Shown one piece after another: positions 38,188-52,323 of a DNA stretch of 64,000 bases. The translations under genes were made by a program, and so were the position numbers. The notes below the pieces were generated by a model. That model had not been told where the DNA came from. It searched no databases and saw only the letters and a program-made list of their open reading frames with translations. How positions within the stretch are numbered: position 1 is the first letter of the stretch; each line of letters opens with the position of its first letter. The stretch is from Orientallactaga sibirica. Taxonomy: Eukaryota; Chordata; Mammalia; Rodentia; Dipodidae. The stretch lies in assembly GCA_036365145.1 (NCBI GenBank), contig JAEOAD010000603.1, forward strand, positions 186,001-250,000. Direction: 5' to 3'.

Positions 38188-41100
38188 AGAGCTCTATATG
38201 CGTTATTTTGATCAAATGAATTATAACATTAATAGAAAACTTAAGCATGATCAGAGCTTAAAAGTAAATTATGAAATGAATACTGCAAATATTATGATAG
38301 ATGGGTGGTTGAATAAACAAATGACATAGCAAATTTGTTCTTTTAATAAAAATTTTGTTTTACTAACATAAATTTGTTTTGTTAAATTGTAAAGTATGTA
38401 ACAAAATATGGTCTAATGTTTAAATCTTTTAAATACATAAATCACATTTATGGACTTTGACTACAAATCCTTACAGAAATCCAGAAGTATACAGAAATAC
38501 AGAAGTATACTGTTCTTTAGTTTGGAATATAGTTTCGTGGTGTCTGTATGAGAATGGAAAAGAATAAAGGGAAATCCTAGAAGAAAAAGGTGAGGCGTAT
38601 CTGCCAAATATTGCATATGTGATAATATTCCTGTCTTTGAACTGTGATTCCAAATTCAAGGCTGGCCAGGATAGTGAGGTAGCAAACTGGTTGGTGTGCC
38701 CTGAAACCCTTGCTTATTGATCCTGTCACATTTCTGATGCATTTAGAGTTGCCTCCAGGTCAAATGACTCACTAGGGAGATAGTTAAGGCCAAGTGAACT
38801 GGAACCATGTTTATTTAGCAATCAATTGTGTAGTTCTTTAGTGTGACAAAACTCTGAGGAGCTTGCTATTTTTCAAGTTGGGTCTCACCAGGGGAGTAAG
38901 CATCATTTGAAATAGAAAAACAAAGCACTTCACCTTTCACTACATTGCAACAGCATCAAAGAACCCAAACTGAAAGGAGGAAAAGAAGAAACAGAAAGAT
39001 GGAATAATTTTTTTTAAAGACTCACAGGCTCCTCCAGAACCTAATTCTCAGCCCCTCTTCACTCTAATGCTGCTGAACCAGATCTTCATTTTCAGAGGAA
39101 GGCTGATCTGGACTCGGGTCAAGGCTACAGTCTTTAGTGTAACTCATTATCCAATTAGCAATGACCCCAGTTTCAAATGGATTTATTTGAAAGGTTTAAT
39201 ACCAGGGTGACCAGTCCTCCTAGGACACATTCGGTAGAGATGAGTCAAGTCTATGCCTTAGAAATACCATAGAGCAGTTGCAGGAGAAAATTAAATTGGT
39301 TCTTTGTTTTTTCTTTCTTCTCTAAAGTCCAATTAAGGTAAGACAATAATGTGGGTTTTATAAGGTCTTCAATAATGGAAATATTGCCTCCACTGCCAGA
39401 GCTCACTATTTGTAAATAGTAATGAAGATGCTAATTCTAACAGCAGCATATCCCTGAAAGGGCTGTAAACCAATCTGAGGAAGGAAAATGGCATCTCCCT
39501 CAAAAGACCATGTAGAATTCAGAAGGTGAAGCCAGAGCAGACAAAATCTTTGACAAATACCATATAGCAAGAAGATGGGAAATAACAATGACTCTCTGTA
39601 AGTAATCTACATACCATGAGGAGCAGAACTGCCAAAGCCTTTCTCACAGTTATCAGCTGAGGGCAGCTCAATCTTGCACATGAAAAATGCTCAGAAACAA
39701 CCTAGTAAGCACAGTGAAAGTGTTTGAGAATAGATTTGCAAGAGCAGTGTTTTTAATGTGCTATGACTTTTGAAATGGATTCTCATCAGTTTCTCTGCAG
39801 AATTAGCATGGCTAGGCTTAAGCAGGTGTTCACGTGCTTCTTTCTCTAGATTCTACTTACTATATTGTCATTGTTTTCAGTGTTCAAGGCCATTCAGAGG
39901 GATCTAATATTTGACTAAGAATGAAGAATGGAGACACAAGGCACAGAAAAAACAGCAGTAAGTAGAAGGTGCTGAGATTCCAATCCCTCCCAAACCCCAA
40001 CTCAGGGAGCTGTGACAGAGATGTCCTGTCTTGTTTTATTTATTGTAGCTGTAAGTTTCAAAGTGAGTAAGGACCCTCCTTCATGTGAGCTGACACTACT
40101 ACCACAATTTCTACTCTCGTTCTCCAATTCCTGCCTGCTTTTCTTCCCACAGTCATTTCTAGCTTACACACGTGTCTCAGTCAGTTCTCTCCACGGCAAT
40201 CTCCTTTCCAGATCACCAACAGCCTCACCAAAGTGGACTCTGCCCTTTATTTGTGTTTTCCCCTGGATCCAGTTTCCAACAGAACTTCATGATCTCTCTT
40301 TTTCCACGTTTTGAAAACCACCACCAGCTGGTCATCTTCCTGTCAGCCACCTTCAAGCAAAGAAGGAACTTTGTGTGTAGCAGGAGCAGGAGGCACACAG
40401 CCTTTAAGAGTTGACTCACAGCAAGAATATCTGCTTTTAGGGATAGTTAAGTGCGGTCTTTGTGGGAACTCCATCTCCCTCATTTGATTTTTAGTCCCGA
40501 GTGCAATGAAGACTATGTGACTTTACAACACTCAACAACAGGTTTCAGTTCAAGAAGAGGAACTGTGACTTCTAAAGGCAAATATAATGTGCCCTCATGT
40601 TTTTAAATGTGACTAGGTCATGTAGTAGAGCATAAATGGAAAAGAAAAACAGAAAGGAAAAAGGCTTTCTTCCAAATAAAGTTGGTTAAAAATACACATC
40701 CATGACTGTTTTATAAAGAAGACATAAGATTCCCATTGGTTTGCCCTCAAGACACTTCTCAAGCTGCTTTAAGACCTATCTGAGTGCTGCAGATGAGTGA
40801 AACACAGCATGAACACAAAGTGACAACAGCTGAGAAAATTCCATTCAGAGATGCTCTAGCAAGTCAGAGGTGTAAGATTTTCTTATCAGTATCAGAGCTA
40901 AATTCTGAAGAATGAAATCACAGTAACAAGAATACAATTAATAAAATGAGCTTTCCCATTTTTAAGCAAACAAGTTACATAAAAAGCAAAGCAGTAGAAA
41001 TTTTATTCAACTTTTGAGGTTGAATATGCCCAAGATAACCACAGTAGGTTAGTATGCAATGACTGAAGTTTCTGTGAGTGAAACAATTTCTATTCTTCTG

Positions 41101-43201
41101 CCTGATGCATGCATGGATGTACAGTTGTCTCTGTGCAGGATCATAAAAAGAGAATACAAGGAAAAAATAAATGTCATCTTCTGCCAGCACACCACTCGAC
41201 TGTTAAGTTGCCATATGCTTCTAAGTCACTATAGTAATCAATAACTTAGAGTTCTGTCTTCACAGAGAGGGGATGCAGTGTTGAACCATAACATTTCACG
41301 TGACCTTGTCAGGTCATCAAAGATATCTTCCCATTGCTAAGACATTCCAAACCTACACCATCCTGATAAGGTTCCTGTGTATCTGGAAGCAATCCAAGTG
41401 TTAAAATGAAATGTTATCATTGAAAAAGTTTTTTCCTCTTCCTTTGTCACAATTTCTAGTGTGAATTATTCTAGAAATAGTATTACTAAGAGTATCATAA
41501 ATATGGTTTGCGTAAACTGATCAACCCTAGAAAAATTTTAGCTCATTTGAATCTTCTACTCACTCCCAATTGTATTGAAATAATAATGTAGATAAATTTA
41601 ACTTGGTTATGGTACCCTAACATATACCAGAAGTACAACAATTATATGTCTATATATCTTTCTTTCATAAACTCTCACATTTTCCATCTCATAATTTTTG
41701 CTGAAAACCAGGTGATAGGGCATTGCTTTGCCCATAGACATCGTTTCCACAGATGGCACTTTCTCCATCTGTTAGTAGTTAGCAGTGCAGCTGAGAATTA
41801 GGGTATTCCCCTGCATTATCCAACCAGCTGTGTAGTTATGAAGTAGACTGGATCATTCTTCAGGCTCTACTTCACTTTTTGTCTTATTTTCAGCACACCT
41901 TCTTGTTCCTAAACTCCATTTTTCATATAGCCTCAAGCAATACCATTTCTCACCAAAGTACTAGACGCTGTTTTTCCTCATCCAATGTAAAGTTAAATAC
42001 CATCTCAGATTGTTGATGTGGACTCTAGATTTCTCACTGGAGAAAGAATTTGGACAGGAATTTTTCCAGCTTTCATAAAATTATAAACTTTTGTTAGATC
42101 GTGTTTTAAACTCAGCCTCAAGAAAAGGAACTTTTGCTTCCTACTTTCCATCTTTTTCCACTATCTTATCACTCCTCATGCCTAAACCAAAGGCAACACT
42201 GGATTTTACTGGTGGAGTGTGACATTTGTGGGCAAGAGTTCTTTTACTATGCTGGGTGACTGACAGAGGACCAACTTAGCAAGGTTTCAGACTTCTCCAT
42301 GCCTATTTGCCATGTTCCATCTCCAAACTGTAAAGACCATGTGGGACTTGCCTCAGCATCCCTGATGTTCCTCTGGGCTCTGTGTTCCACCTCCAACATG
42401 TTGGGATGGAGGTCATGCTGCTTCTGCCTCACATATACGGACATATGAGTAAGATGGACTGAAGTCTACTCTGAAGATCCAGCCATTGAGATTGGAGTTG
42501 TGGGACAGCAAGGCATTTTAGGCATATGCTCAACTATGACATCAGGTGAGTCTTAATAAAGGAAATGATGGCTCAGTAGATCAGGTACTTGCTTGGTTAT
42601 TAGTAAAAAAATGAGGTGTTTCCTCTTAGCTGTGTATCTTTGTATGTTTAAAAGCCAGGGAAGGAAAAGAAGAAAGTAAAGTTTGAATACTATATCCCAT
42701 CCTATTCCCAATTGTAGAATTCCCTCAGCCCCCAACCTCCATGCAATTAAGTAGCTAATTTTTCTGCTAGGTCTAGCTAATATCATATATTAAAGAAAGG
42801 AGGAGGGGGTACTAAGGAGAGGAAAACGAATCTCATCCAGACAAACATTAAGACAAACTTAATGATGGCATCCAAACTTAAGTTAGTTTTCCTTCAAATT
42901 GGATTTGGGAGCAAAGACAACGGAAAAGAGATGGGGGAGAAAGGGAGTTCAGACAGGCTTGTTTGGAGAGGGTCAGTAAGTGCTGACTCATTCATCTTCA
43001 CTTTTCAAATGGATGCTAATCACTGGTGTGATCTCAAGTCGGATTCTCATTATGATATTTCCAGTAGGAACACACTTCAAGTGAAGTTTAGCATATAGAG
43101 AATACTATGTAAGAGGGAGCAATTACGGCTACCATGTACTGCTGTGGTAAACTTTTAGTAGATTTTCTGAAGAATGAAACCACAGTAACAAAAGCACTTT
43201 A

Positions 43202-43221
43202 TAAAAAAAAAAAAAAAAAAA
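43202..43221 (+). repeat. A20 homopolymer
   Basis: Adenine run without an attached SINE. Confidence 0.8.
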
Positions 43222-43799
43222 GAGGCCTAGCTGGAGGGTGTTATGATTTGCATGCTTTTCACCTAGAGCAGACCCATCCTCTTGATGAGATATTTGAATT
43301 CCACCCCTTTACACAATGTCTTATACTGAACAGTTCTAAAAATAGTTGTGTTAAGGCAGATGTAATTATCTCAGAAATGTCAAGGGAAAGAAAAAATCTT
43401 ACTAGTCAGAAAGAAAATTATGGTGAGAGAGATTTTTTAAAATTCTATTGTCTCATAAAACTGAGAAGAGGGAACTTTTCCAAGAAGTGATAGAGAACCC
43501 AACAAAACAAATTCTTCTTGAACACAAATGACCTCTATGCTGGGGACCCAGAACCCTGCATACATATCTCTTAGAAGGATTCACCTCAATGTTTATTTGC
43601 TCTAGATCCCTTGTCTATGGAAGTTCCTTAAAATATGGGGCTGTCATGTGTTATTTTCTCCTGGAGTCTGATGCTAGAACTGGAATTTCAGCTTCACTAT
43701 TTACTAGTCACTTCAGTTTTTTGTTAGATGTGTCTCTAGGAATATTGTCAACATTAAATTCAGAGCTCTTAGTTTAGTGTCTAACAGGTAGAAATTGTT

Positions 43800-43880
43800 C
43801 TGTAACTGTTGACCTGATTACCTTCCATTAATCAGATATTCAGTAAATATTTGTTGAATGAATAAGTGAGTGAGTGAAGG
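43800..43880 (+). repeat. L2-like tail relic
   Basis: CAGTAAATATTTGTTGAATG followed by degenerate GAAT/GAGT units matches the 3' end of the old L2/MIR families. The unit is short, so this is a tentative call. Confidence 0.4.
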
Positions 43881-44190
43881 AATTGACTGTGTTATCAGCC
43901 ATCTCATTTTGTGAGCTCTGATTAACTGGCTTAAGTCTGTTCATATGGTTGTTATATAGTAGTTCATCAGACTGTAGACTTCATTTATCTGTTACAATAA
44001 AGCCTTTTATAGGTGTATGACAGAATTTCTTTCTTTCTAGTGAATATAAATTTTGCTCTTTAATTAACTTTTGACCTTGAAACATACTATATGCAATATT
44101 GTCTCTTTTTTCCAGCTTTTGTAAACCGCTTGTGAATTAACTGAGTCTTACCCCCAAATCTTAATTGATTACTTCTACTAGACCCGGGTG

Positions 44191-44192
<2 letters not shown>

Positions 44193-44239
<47 letters not shown>
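44193..44239. repeat. (CA)n microsatellite
   Basis: About 23 uninterrupted CA units. Confidence 0.95.
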
Positions 44240-44240
<1 letters not shown>

Positions 44241-44477
44241 TCAAATCTACAGAAAGTGAAGACACACTGGATTTTGTTTGCAGGACATAATCTTGGCTGT
44301 AGAAACAAGGAAGAAAGGATATGTGACTTGTGACTGTCACTCTGTACCTTCAGACCAGAAAGAGTCTGAAAAGCTGAAAATATTTACTTTGAAGAGTTTG
44401 TTTTCTGTGTACAAGGACATGCTGTCCTGTTTCCTGTTCTTTTCCCTATTATTCTCTTTTTCCTTCTTTTTTTTCAT

Positions 44478-44560
44478 GTGTATGTGTGTGGTGTATATGT
44501 GTGTAGTGTATATGTGTATATTTGTATTCATATGTGTGTATGCAAATGTAAGTGTAGTTA
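44478..44560 (+). repeat. TATGTG-rich low-complexity tract
   Basis: Imperfect GTGTATATGTGTGTA repeats lead into the B4-like SINE. Confidence 0.7.
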
Positions 44561-44815
44561 CATAAGCATGTGGAAGCCAGGGGTTTACACTGGGTATATT
44601 CCTCCATCACTTTCTAACTTATTTAGTGAGATAGGGTCTTACACTGAACCTAAAGCTCACCAATTGGTGAGCTAAACTAGCTAGCCATCAAGTCCTGGGG
44701 TTCACTTGCACATCCTTAGTGCTGGGATTACAGGTACATGCCACTATGCCTAGCTTTTATGTGGGTGTTGGGGGTGAAAAGTGCTTTGCCCAATGAGCTA
44801 TATTTCCAGACTCTC
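44560..44815 (-). repeat. B4-like SINE
   Basis: Same layout as the copy at 28437: CTCACCAATTGGTGAGC, GGGATTACAGGTACATGCC and a tRNA-like end complement. Diverged. Confidence 0.5.
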
Positions 44816-45498
44816 TATTCTCTATTGCCTAGCACTTAATAAATTTGTGCTGGAAAAATGAATAAGGAAATTAAGGAAGAAGAATGGCTAATATGTACCA
44901 GAAAATAAGAAACTTCCCTAAACATCAACTGATAGCCCAAGTTAATAAAATTTGTATATAAGGTGATACTGTGTAATTACTTCATCACAACCCTCTGAAA
45001 GATCTTCATAAATTTGGGTTAGTACTTCAAATCTCTTATCTGAAAATTGAAAAAAAAAATGACATGAAGTAGATAGTCTGCTTGCATAAGCTACTCAAAA
45101 TACATTGTCTTCTGAATTAATATGAAAACCTAACTTAAAGTATCCATTTTCATCATTAATTTCTAAGTAGTGACTTAGATAGCACTGACACCTCCTCACC
45201 TCTCTAACCAAGCACTACAGTTGAGATCCTGATGCAAGTTAAAGAGTGAATCATGGCGTACACATCCAGTCATTTCAGGCATTTTTAAAGCAAAACTTTT
45301 ACATGCTTAAGTTTTGACTCTCCAGTCTCCTTTTTCACATCATTTATATACTCTTTCCATACCCTATGAGTTAGACATCTTCTTCACAACAAATACTGCT
45401 CACAAAAGGAGATAGTTATTAGTTAAAGAAAACAGAGCATAAATTTAAATTCCTGCAAGTTTGCTAATGGGTTCATTTTGTAAAAGTCTGAATTTATT

Positions 45499-45682
45499 TA
45501 TTTATTTATAAGAGATGGGGGGGGGGAGAAATGGGTAAGTCAGGGCCTCTAGCCACTGCAAACGAACTCTTGATACATGTGCCACTTTGTGCATCTGGCT
45601 TTACATGGGTACTTGGGAATTAAACCCTGGCAGTTAGGCTTTATAGGCAAGCGTCTTAACTGCTGAGCTATCTCTCCAGCCC
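45499..45682 (-). repeat. tRNA-derived SINE
   Basis: Reverse copy with near-identical flanks AAAAGTCTGAATTTATT (45482) and AAAATCTGAATTTATT (45684). Confidence 0.94.
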
Positions 45683-47084
45683 AAAAATCTGAATTTATTT
45701 TGCAACACATATGAAAGGTTTACTATGGTAATGTGGGAACAGATAACTTTTGGAACAGTGAAAAGAAGTATTTGAGGGCTTTAGGGAATGTTTCCCATTT
45801 CCAAGTTCACCTAGAATTTGGCAGATAGCCTTATCTATCTACCTTCTCTTCTTGATTTTGAGCAGAACATGTTAGAAAATATTTTTACTGTAGCAAGTGC
45901 TTTGCACCTTAGAACTGGTAATGGACATCTTTGCAAGAAGGTTGAGATAGTCTATGGTTTGGCATTCAAGGGTACAAGCATTATACAATTGGAATCAAGT
46001 ACTCCTGAGTAATTGCACTACAGAAATTGCAGTTTACAGGAGAGTCAATTCTGTGGCTGTTGATCACTGCCATTGTGATGTGTCTGTGCCCCCAGGCCTG
46101 CTGGGCAGCAGAGCCTTAGCCTCAGCTCAGTCTTTCTATCTCTGATTGTTGCTGCTACAGTGGTCAGTTTTCAATACTGTTTTTCTAACAGTTTCAAAAA
46201 TTATCCTGGATGCATTTCTTTTGTCAGCTGTAGGATTTATGATTGTCTTTGTTGAATGCACTATATTGCAACTCATTTGAAGCATAAAGCAAGAACATTT
46301 TTTAAAGGTAGCAGTTGGAATGAATGTAAAGTCCTCTTTGCAAAGCTGTGCTTGATAGTGTGTAGCTTTAGAAGAAAGAAATTCACAAAAATTGTTGAAG
46401 AATAATGGGGATAGGTGAAAAAACTAATTTTTTCTTACGTTTACTGCTTCCCACACATGCATAAAGGCATACAAACAATGACAGCTATTTCTTTCTTTTT
46501 CATTTTCATTCTATGAATTCAGCAAATGGCATCAAGCATCTCCAGCTGTGATAATTGCAGTGAAAGTGAAGTACTCTTTCAAGAGTAGTCCTCAGAACTG
46601 TTGGCGCCTGCTTGTGGGAACACATTTTAGAAGTAGGTACATCTTACAATGAAGATGTCCAAGACAGATGCTTGGGCACCATTATGTGAAGACTAGGGGA
46701 AAGCATAAGGCTTTTCTGCTCCGTTCTGAGCAGAATTCTGATCAGTGAGTTAGATGGAGTTCAGAAAAGAAACTAATGGCCAGGAGAGTGTACCTGCTTG
46801 CCTGTTGAGCTGATCCATCTCTCTATGGCATTGTGAGATCAGACCTTCCTAGTTCACTGCTAATTTTATATAGTTTCTGGAATTTTGGAGGCTACTTGGA
46901 AGTGACTAAGAGTGCAAGTATCTGTCCAACACTTATCTATTTGGCTTATATGTGCTTTCTTTACCGAAGCATGTCTTTACTAACTATATCTTCTCACAGA
47001 TCTTTCTTTTTACCATATAAGGAAGAAATAAGAAATAATATGCATGATTTTGCTGCATGTGCATATTTCTGAGTACCTACTGTA

Positions 47085-47190
47085 TATCCACTCCTGTGCC
47101 TTATATCATCCCATTGAGTTTACCCAATAAAGTCAACACTTGGTGATAATATACAGATGAGGGGACTTAGTATGAAAGACACTAAGTTAT
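47085..47190 (+). repeat. Possible MIR relic
   Basis: ATCATCCCATTGAGTTTACCC ... ATACAGATGAGGGGACTTAG follows the MIR phrase for 'tacagatgaggaaactgag'. It is too decayed to be sure. Confidence 0.35.
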
Positions 47191-48267
47191 ATAATTACTA
47201 GTATGTGAAAATCCAAAGTCCAAAATTGAAGTCTGTATGGTTCCCACCCTTCTGATTTTTAGCTATGGCATGCTTTATCATACTGACAGTTGTTCTTAGA
47301 TCTCCAGTCAAATTTACATGTTCATTACTAGCTTCCTTAGGTAAGTTATGAGTCATCTACTATAGTCATCATCCTATGCTGATTTGGTAGTTCTGAAGAC
47401 AGAGATTATGCCTTGTGGATCTTTAAAATCATGATAAAAATGATCAAGCAAAGAGATACATAGCAAGTGTAACATTAAGTACTTGGCGAATAACCAACCT
47501 AGAATGACAAGTGGGGCTTTTCATTTTTATATTTTTACTTATTTAAAAACTTTTAAATTAGTGATTTATTATTAGTGATTTTTACATTGCATCTTCATAT
47601 CATATATAATAAGACCAGTTGTGAAACATATAAGACATTTTTATCAATTTACTAAGGCTTTAAAAGTTGGTGGTAGTGTTAGCAAAAGTATAAAAGGAAA
47701 GAGAAAAAATCAGGCTAATTTGTCTAATTATTGATGAGAGTATATAGTGGGAGTTTGACATGTCAAAATTCATATATTAATAGCCCTAGGCAAGATCACC
47801 CTCATGTTATGAATTACTTTCTATAGACAGGTCCTTTCAGCATGAACTCATGGCTGGATCTGTGACATGAAATGATCTCTAAGGAGACAGGATAAAGGTG
47901 TGTGTTTGCGTGTGTGTTGTGGTTTTTAATCCCTTTCAGGCTCTAGACTGCACATTCAATAGTTGCTTTTGTGGTATAAGTGATTTCTGGATAATGTTTA
48001 TTTAGTTTTTAGAATCTTACTTGCTGAGACCATAGCTGTGAGTTACTTTTTGAGACCCTGTTTTTGAGTTTTAATTTTGTGTAATTTAAAGAATTGTCAT
48101 TTAAAAAATGGGGTAAATAAAATATTTAAAATTACTAGAAGGTCATTTTTCTTAATTCACACCTTTGCTTTTGCTTTTAAGAGGAAGTCCTATATGGGGG
48201 AATTGCATTACTCTCCCATTTACTAAAGCAGCCCAGAAAGCACTTTATACACTTCCAAAGAAGGGAC

Positions 48268-48286
48268 TTTTTTTTTTTTTTTTTTA
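48268..48286. repeat. T19 homopolymer
   Basis: Thymine run with no SINE body attached. Confidence 0.8.
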
Positions 48287-48473
48287 CCATGGATACTAAT
48301 TTGTCACCTTCAGTCAAGATCCCCTACCTCCCAACCCCAAACCATTCCCCATGCTGTAGTCAGAACGTTTTTTCCAAAGATTACATATGTTGAGCCTCTC
48401 TCTTGATCAAAATCTTCACTGAGGCTGAGGATAGACCATAAGGATCCAGCAGGGTTGGCATCCCAGCACCTCC

Positions 48474-48522
48474 ACAAACAAACAAACAAACAAACAAACA
48501 AACAAACAAACAAACAAACAAA
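48474..48522 (+). repeat. (CAAA)n microsatellite
   Basis: About twelve perfect ACAA units. The low-complexity minus-strand ORF across it is an artefact. Confidence 0.95.
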
Positions 48523-49426
48523 CCCCTTCATGAAAACTAGTTCTCAATAGACTTAGTATCCTTGATAACAATCTTTTATTTCTCTAATAAAAGGCTTAAT
48601 TACTTCCTCCCCCTCCCTCCTTCCCCCCAACACCTCATCTCCAGACCCACCACCTCATCTCCAGAATGTCATTTTCAAAGTCTGTGCTCCAGGAATACCA
48701 AAAGAAAAATTGATCCCCTAGAATCATTTTATATATTTTTTGCCTCTATTGCAAATGTGATTTCCTTTGCTTGGGTCTCTGTGCACATGTCTAATTCCTA
48801 CTTATGTCTTAAAGTATATGTAATATTTTGTTGACCCTCTAATATCAGAGAAAATGATGTTCCTTTGTATGCCCACAGTATTTGAGGACTTTATATCTTT
48901 CATTTCTTTGTGTAGCATTTAGTAGATTCAAGGACTAAAGGAGTGAAAAAAATACCCACAATACTTGCCTTCATGAAAATTAGTCCAATGGGCTACAAAT
49001 AATACAAATAATAATAATACAATGCATACAATTTTAAATTCTGACAAGTATTATGACAAAAAATAGAACAATATAGTATTGAAGAAAGTGATAAGACAGA
49101 ATGGTTAAAGAAGACTTCTTTGGAGACATAATTGAGCTGAGCTTAAAGAAGAGAAGAGAATGAGCAAGAATTTCAATACTATGGAGGAAAAAGATGGGGG
49201 GGTAGAAAAGTTTCAAGGTTGGGTCATATTTTTCATGTTTAATGAACAACACAACAAAACCCCAGGGTAGTTGGTGGACAGAAAATGAAGGGAAGGAGCA
49301 TAAAGCTATGAGGTTGGAGTGTAATGCAGAAGACTGAATTATCAAAGATCCAGTAATGCTCTTAAATATGATTCTCTTAAATAATAAACATACTCAGAGG
49401 ATATGATTATCTTGTTCTAGTTTTTA

Positions 49427-49666
49427 AAAATATTTTTATTATTTTATTTTTGAGAGAGAGAGAAAGAGGGAGGGGGGAGAGAATGGGCATGCCAGGGCCT
49501 TTCAGCTGCTGTGAATGAACTCCAGACGTGTGCACCCCCTTGTGCACATATGTGATATCGCACACTTGTGTTACTTTGAGTCTGGCTATGTGGGTCCTAG
49601 AGGTTCGAACATGCATTGTTAGGCTTCATAGGCAAGTGCCTTAACTGCTAAGCCATGTCTCCAGCC
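49427..49666 (-). repeat. tRNA-derived SINE
   Basis: Reverse copy with flanks CTTGTTCTAGTTTTTA (49411) and CTTGGTCTAGTTTTTA (49667). A B1-like SINE follows about 35 bases on. Confidence 0.94.
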
Positions 49667-49703
49667 CTTGGTCTAGTTTTTAGGTTAAGAACAAACTCCA
49701 GAA

Positions 49704-49890
49704 GCCGGGCGTGGTGGCTCACACCTTTAATCCCAGCACTCAGGAGGCAGAGGTAGGAGGATCGCCATGAGTTCAAGGCCCCCCTGAGACGACATAGTGG
49801 ATTCCAGGTCAGCCTGGGCTAGAGCAAGACCCTACCTCGAAAAAACAAAAACTAACAAAAACAAAACAAAACAAACAACAACAACAACAA
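49704..49890 (+). repeat. B1-like SINE
   Basis: Sense copy, GCCGGGCGTGGTGGCTCACA to an A/C-rich tail. AAGAACAAACTCCAG (49687) and AAGAATGAACTCCAG (49891) flank it. Confidence 0.94.
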
Positions 49891-50031
49891 AAGAATGAAC
49901 TCCAGGCACATAATAATAGAGATAAGGAATGATGAAGTTTCAGAAATCAGAGTACTCCTGAAGTAGGGGCTAAAGATTGATGGATGGCTTGGAAGAGGAA
50001 TGCAGATGACACAGGCTCCTCTGCAGCATAT

Positions 50032-50155
50032 ATCTATTTGAGACAGGGTCTTACTATATAACCCAATATGGCCTTAGACACACATTATCTTCTTTCCTCA
50101 GCCTCTCCTTGGCTCTAGTATTACAAGTGTAATTCTACCACCATGTCTAGTTGAA
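50032..50155 (-). repeat. Old B1-like SINE
   Basis: Reverse, diverged: TTGAGACAGGGTCTTACTAT to TCTACCACCATGTCTAG. Confidence 0.7.
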
Positions 50156-52203
50156 AATTGGACTTTGCTTTGTGGCTAGCAAAATGGCAGGCAAGAAGAA
50201 AGGAGAGGATAGCAATGGTGAAAATAAAGAGGTTAGAATTGGACATGCTAAACTTGAGATATATTTTTCATATACAATATGAAATATTTAAAAAGTCATT
50301 AAGCATACAAATCTGGATGCCAGAAGAAAAGGCAGGGATGGAGACATTTGTGATCATCTTTTAGATGAAGGCAAAGTTTTGGCCTTTACAAGGACACTGA
50401 GAAGGTAGAGTGAATAGATCCTAGGAAAGTCCATCCATAGGCAGCTAATTACCTGTAAACAGGCTTAAAAGTTACTGGGGATAGACCCTGTTCCTCATAA
50501 TTAGTATCTTGTAAAACCAGAAACTAAATTGCAGATCTCTGATTTATTGGTCAAAAGAATGGGATGTGGATGTTTTTTCTGGCCTTGGGTGGAGCTAGGG
50601 CATTTTGAACTCCCAGGAAGATCATAATAAGATTGCTGACTAGCCAGAGTCTTTCTGGTGAAAAAAGATGTGCTTTTGTCCACATTCTTTAAGAGTAAAT
50701 CCAAATGGGTCTGTCAATCACCTGGGTAGGAAAATGCCATTCAGAGGAAGCTACATGTTCTAGAGATTTTAGAAATATTATTAATCCCACTTTACATGCA
50801 AATAAGCATAATGATTCCTTTGAACATTGACCACTTTCACCCCTCAGGAGTGTGCACTACTCTGCAATGGGCCTTCTGGGCACTGCTCATTCTCAATCCT
50901 TGGAAGTGTGCATTGCACAACAACAGTTGCTTTGACCCTTGTCCACTCTCAAACTTAGAAAGCATGTGCTACTCTTGCTATGGTCCTTTTGAATATTGTC
51001 CATTCTCCCCTTGAGAGCACTCCACTTTATTATGTAATGTGTTTTACTTATCTTCTTACACTATATTGTTTGTTTCATTTGAATTCTTTCAACAGAGATC
51101 ACAAGGACAGAATGAGGTACTGGTGACACCATCATTTCCCATTGGGATACAAAATGAAACCTTCCAAGTAAGAGAAGAGCCACCAAGGAAGGAGAAAAAT
51201 AGAGGTGGAATCATGAATGTCCATTGGAAAGGCAATGTTGTCACAGAGGTCAGAAGTCACGGCAGCCTCCCCCCCCCCCAAAAAAAAAAAGAAAAGACCA
51301 TGGAATGATTTTTCACATTTTTATAATTGCTTTTTTTTAATGTATATATTCTCTGATAGATTCTCACTTCCTTGAAGGATGAAACCAACACCTTTCTTGC
51401 CTCAATATGTAGGTACAGAGCCTACAAACAACAGGAGCTTAATAAGTATTTACTGAGTGGAGAAAGGAAGAAATGAGTTTCACAGCTTTAGAAGATGAAA
51501 CTAAGCCCAGGCAAGGCTCAGAAAATCTTGTGAATGAATGTTGCTGACTCCTTGCACTGACCTCCAGCTGAAGTTGTGCTTTGAATTTCCCCTGAGTTAA
51601 CATGGAGAGATATCAAGTGCCATCTCTATATGTCTCCTCAAATGGCCTTCATTTAAAAATGATGGACAGCAGGATGCAATACACTGTACAGGAGGGAGCT
51701 GGCGAGGATGATTGAACTATACTATCAGTTAATTTCATATTCACAGATAAGATTGGAATTGTAGCTTTGCTTTGATTTTCCACCTTATTGAAAGTGAAGG
51801 GGAAAACTGAGTATTTCCCCAAAGGAAATCCAAAACTGAATATAGCATAGATGGTAATGGTGTCTTTGCTTAACTTTCAATAATGTATCATTTTATGATT
51901 TAATAGCATTCCTAGGGAGATAAAATAGAAGGGACGTATAAAGCATTTAAGGTTCCTTGGAGAAAGCTATTCATAATATTAAAATTATGGTGATAATTAC
52001 TAGTTAATGAAGAAGCTTAAAGGTACATTTGATCTATACATGGACAAGCTTATATTCTCAAATTGAGAAAAACTGGTTTTCTTTCTACTTTATTTTTTTA
52101 ATATCAACTTTTAGTTTTCAATGTCTTTGGGCTGAGATATTCTTCACAAGATTTCTAAGTACTGGAGTAATGCAGGGTTCTATTATGTGTCTTCTTTTTG
52201 ATT

Positions 52204-52323
52204 GTTTGTTTTTTGAGATAAGGCCTCACTATGTAGTAGGCCACACTAGCCTGGAATTCATGATCTTCTTACCTCAGCCTTCCTAATACTGGGGTTACAG
52301 GTGTGTGCCACGATGCCTGGTTG
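52204..52323 (-). repeat. Old B1-like SINE
   Basis: Reverse, diverged: TTGAGATAAGGCCTCACTAT to GTGCCACGATGCCTGG. Confidence 0.75.

Noticed and set aside
40012..40314. 100-codon ORF and a pyrimidine-rich stretch with an L2-like feel
   Set aside because: No firm repeat or protein match could be made; the wording resembles old LINE sequence, but not enough to call.
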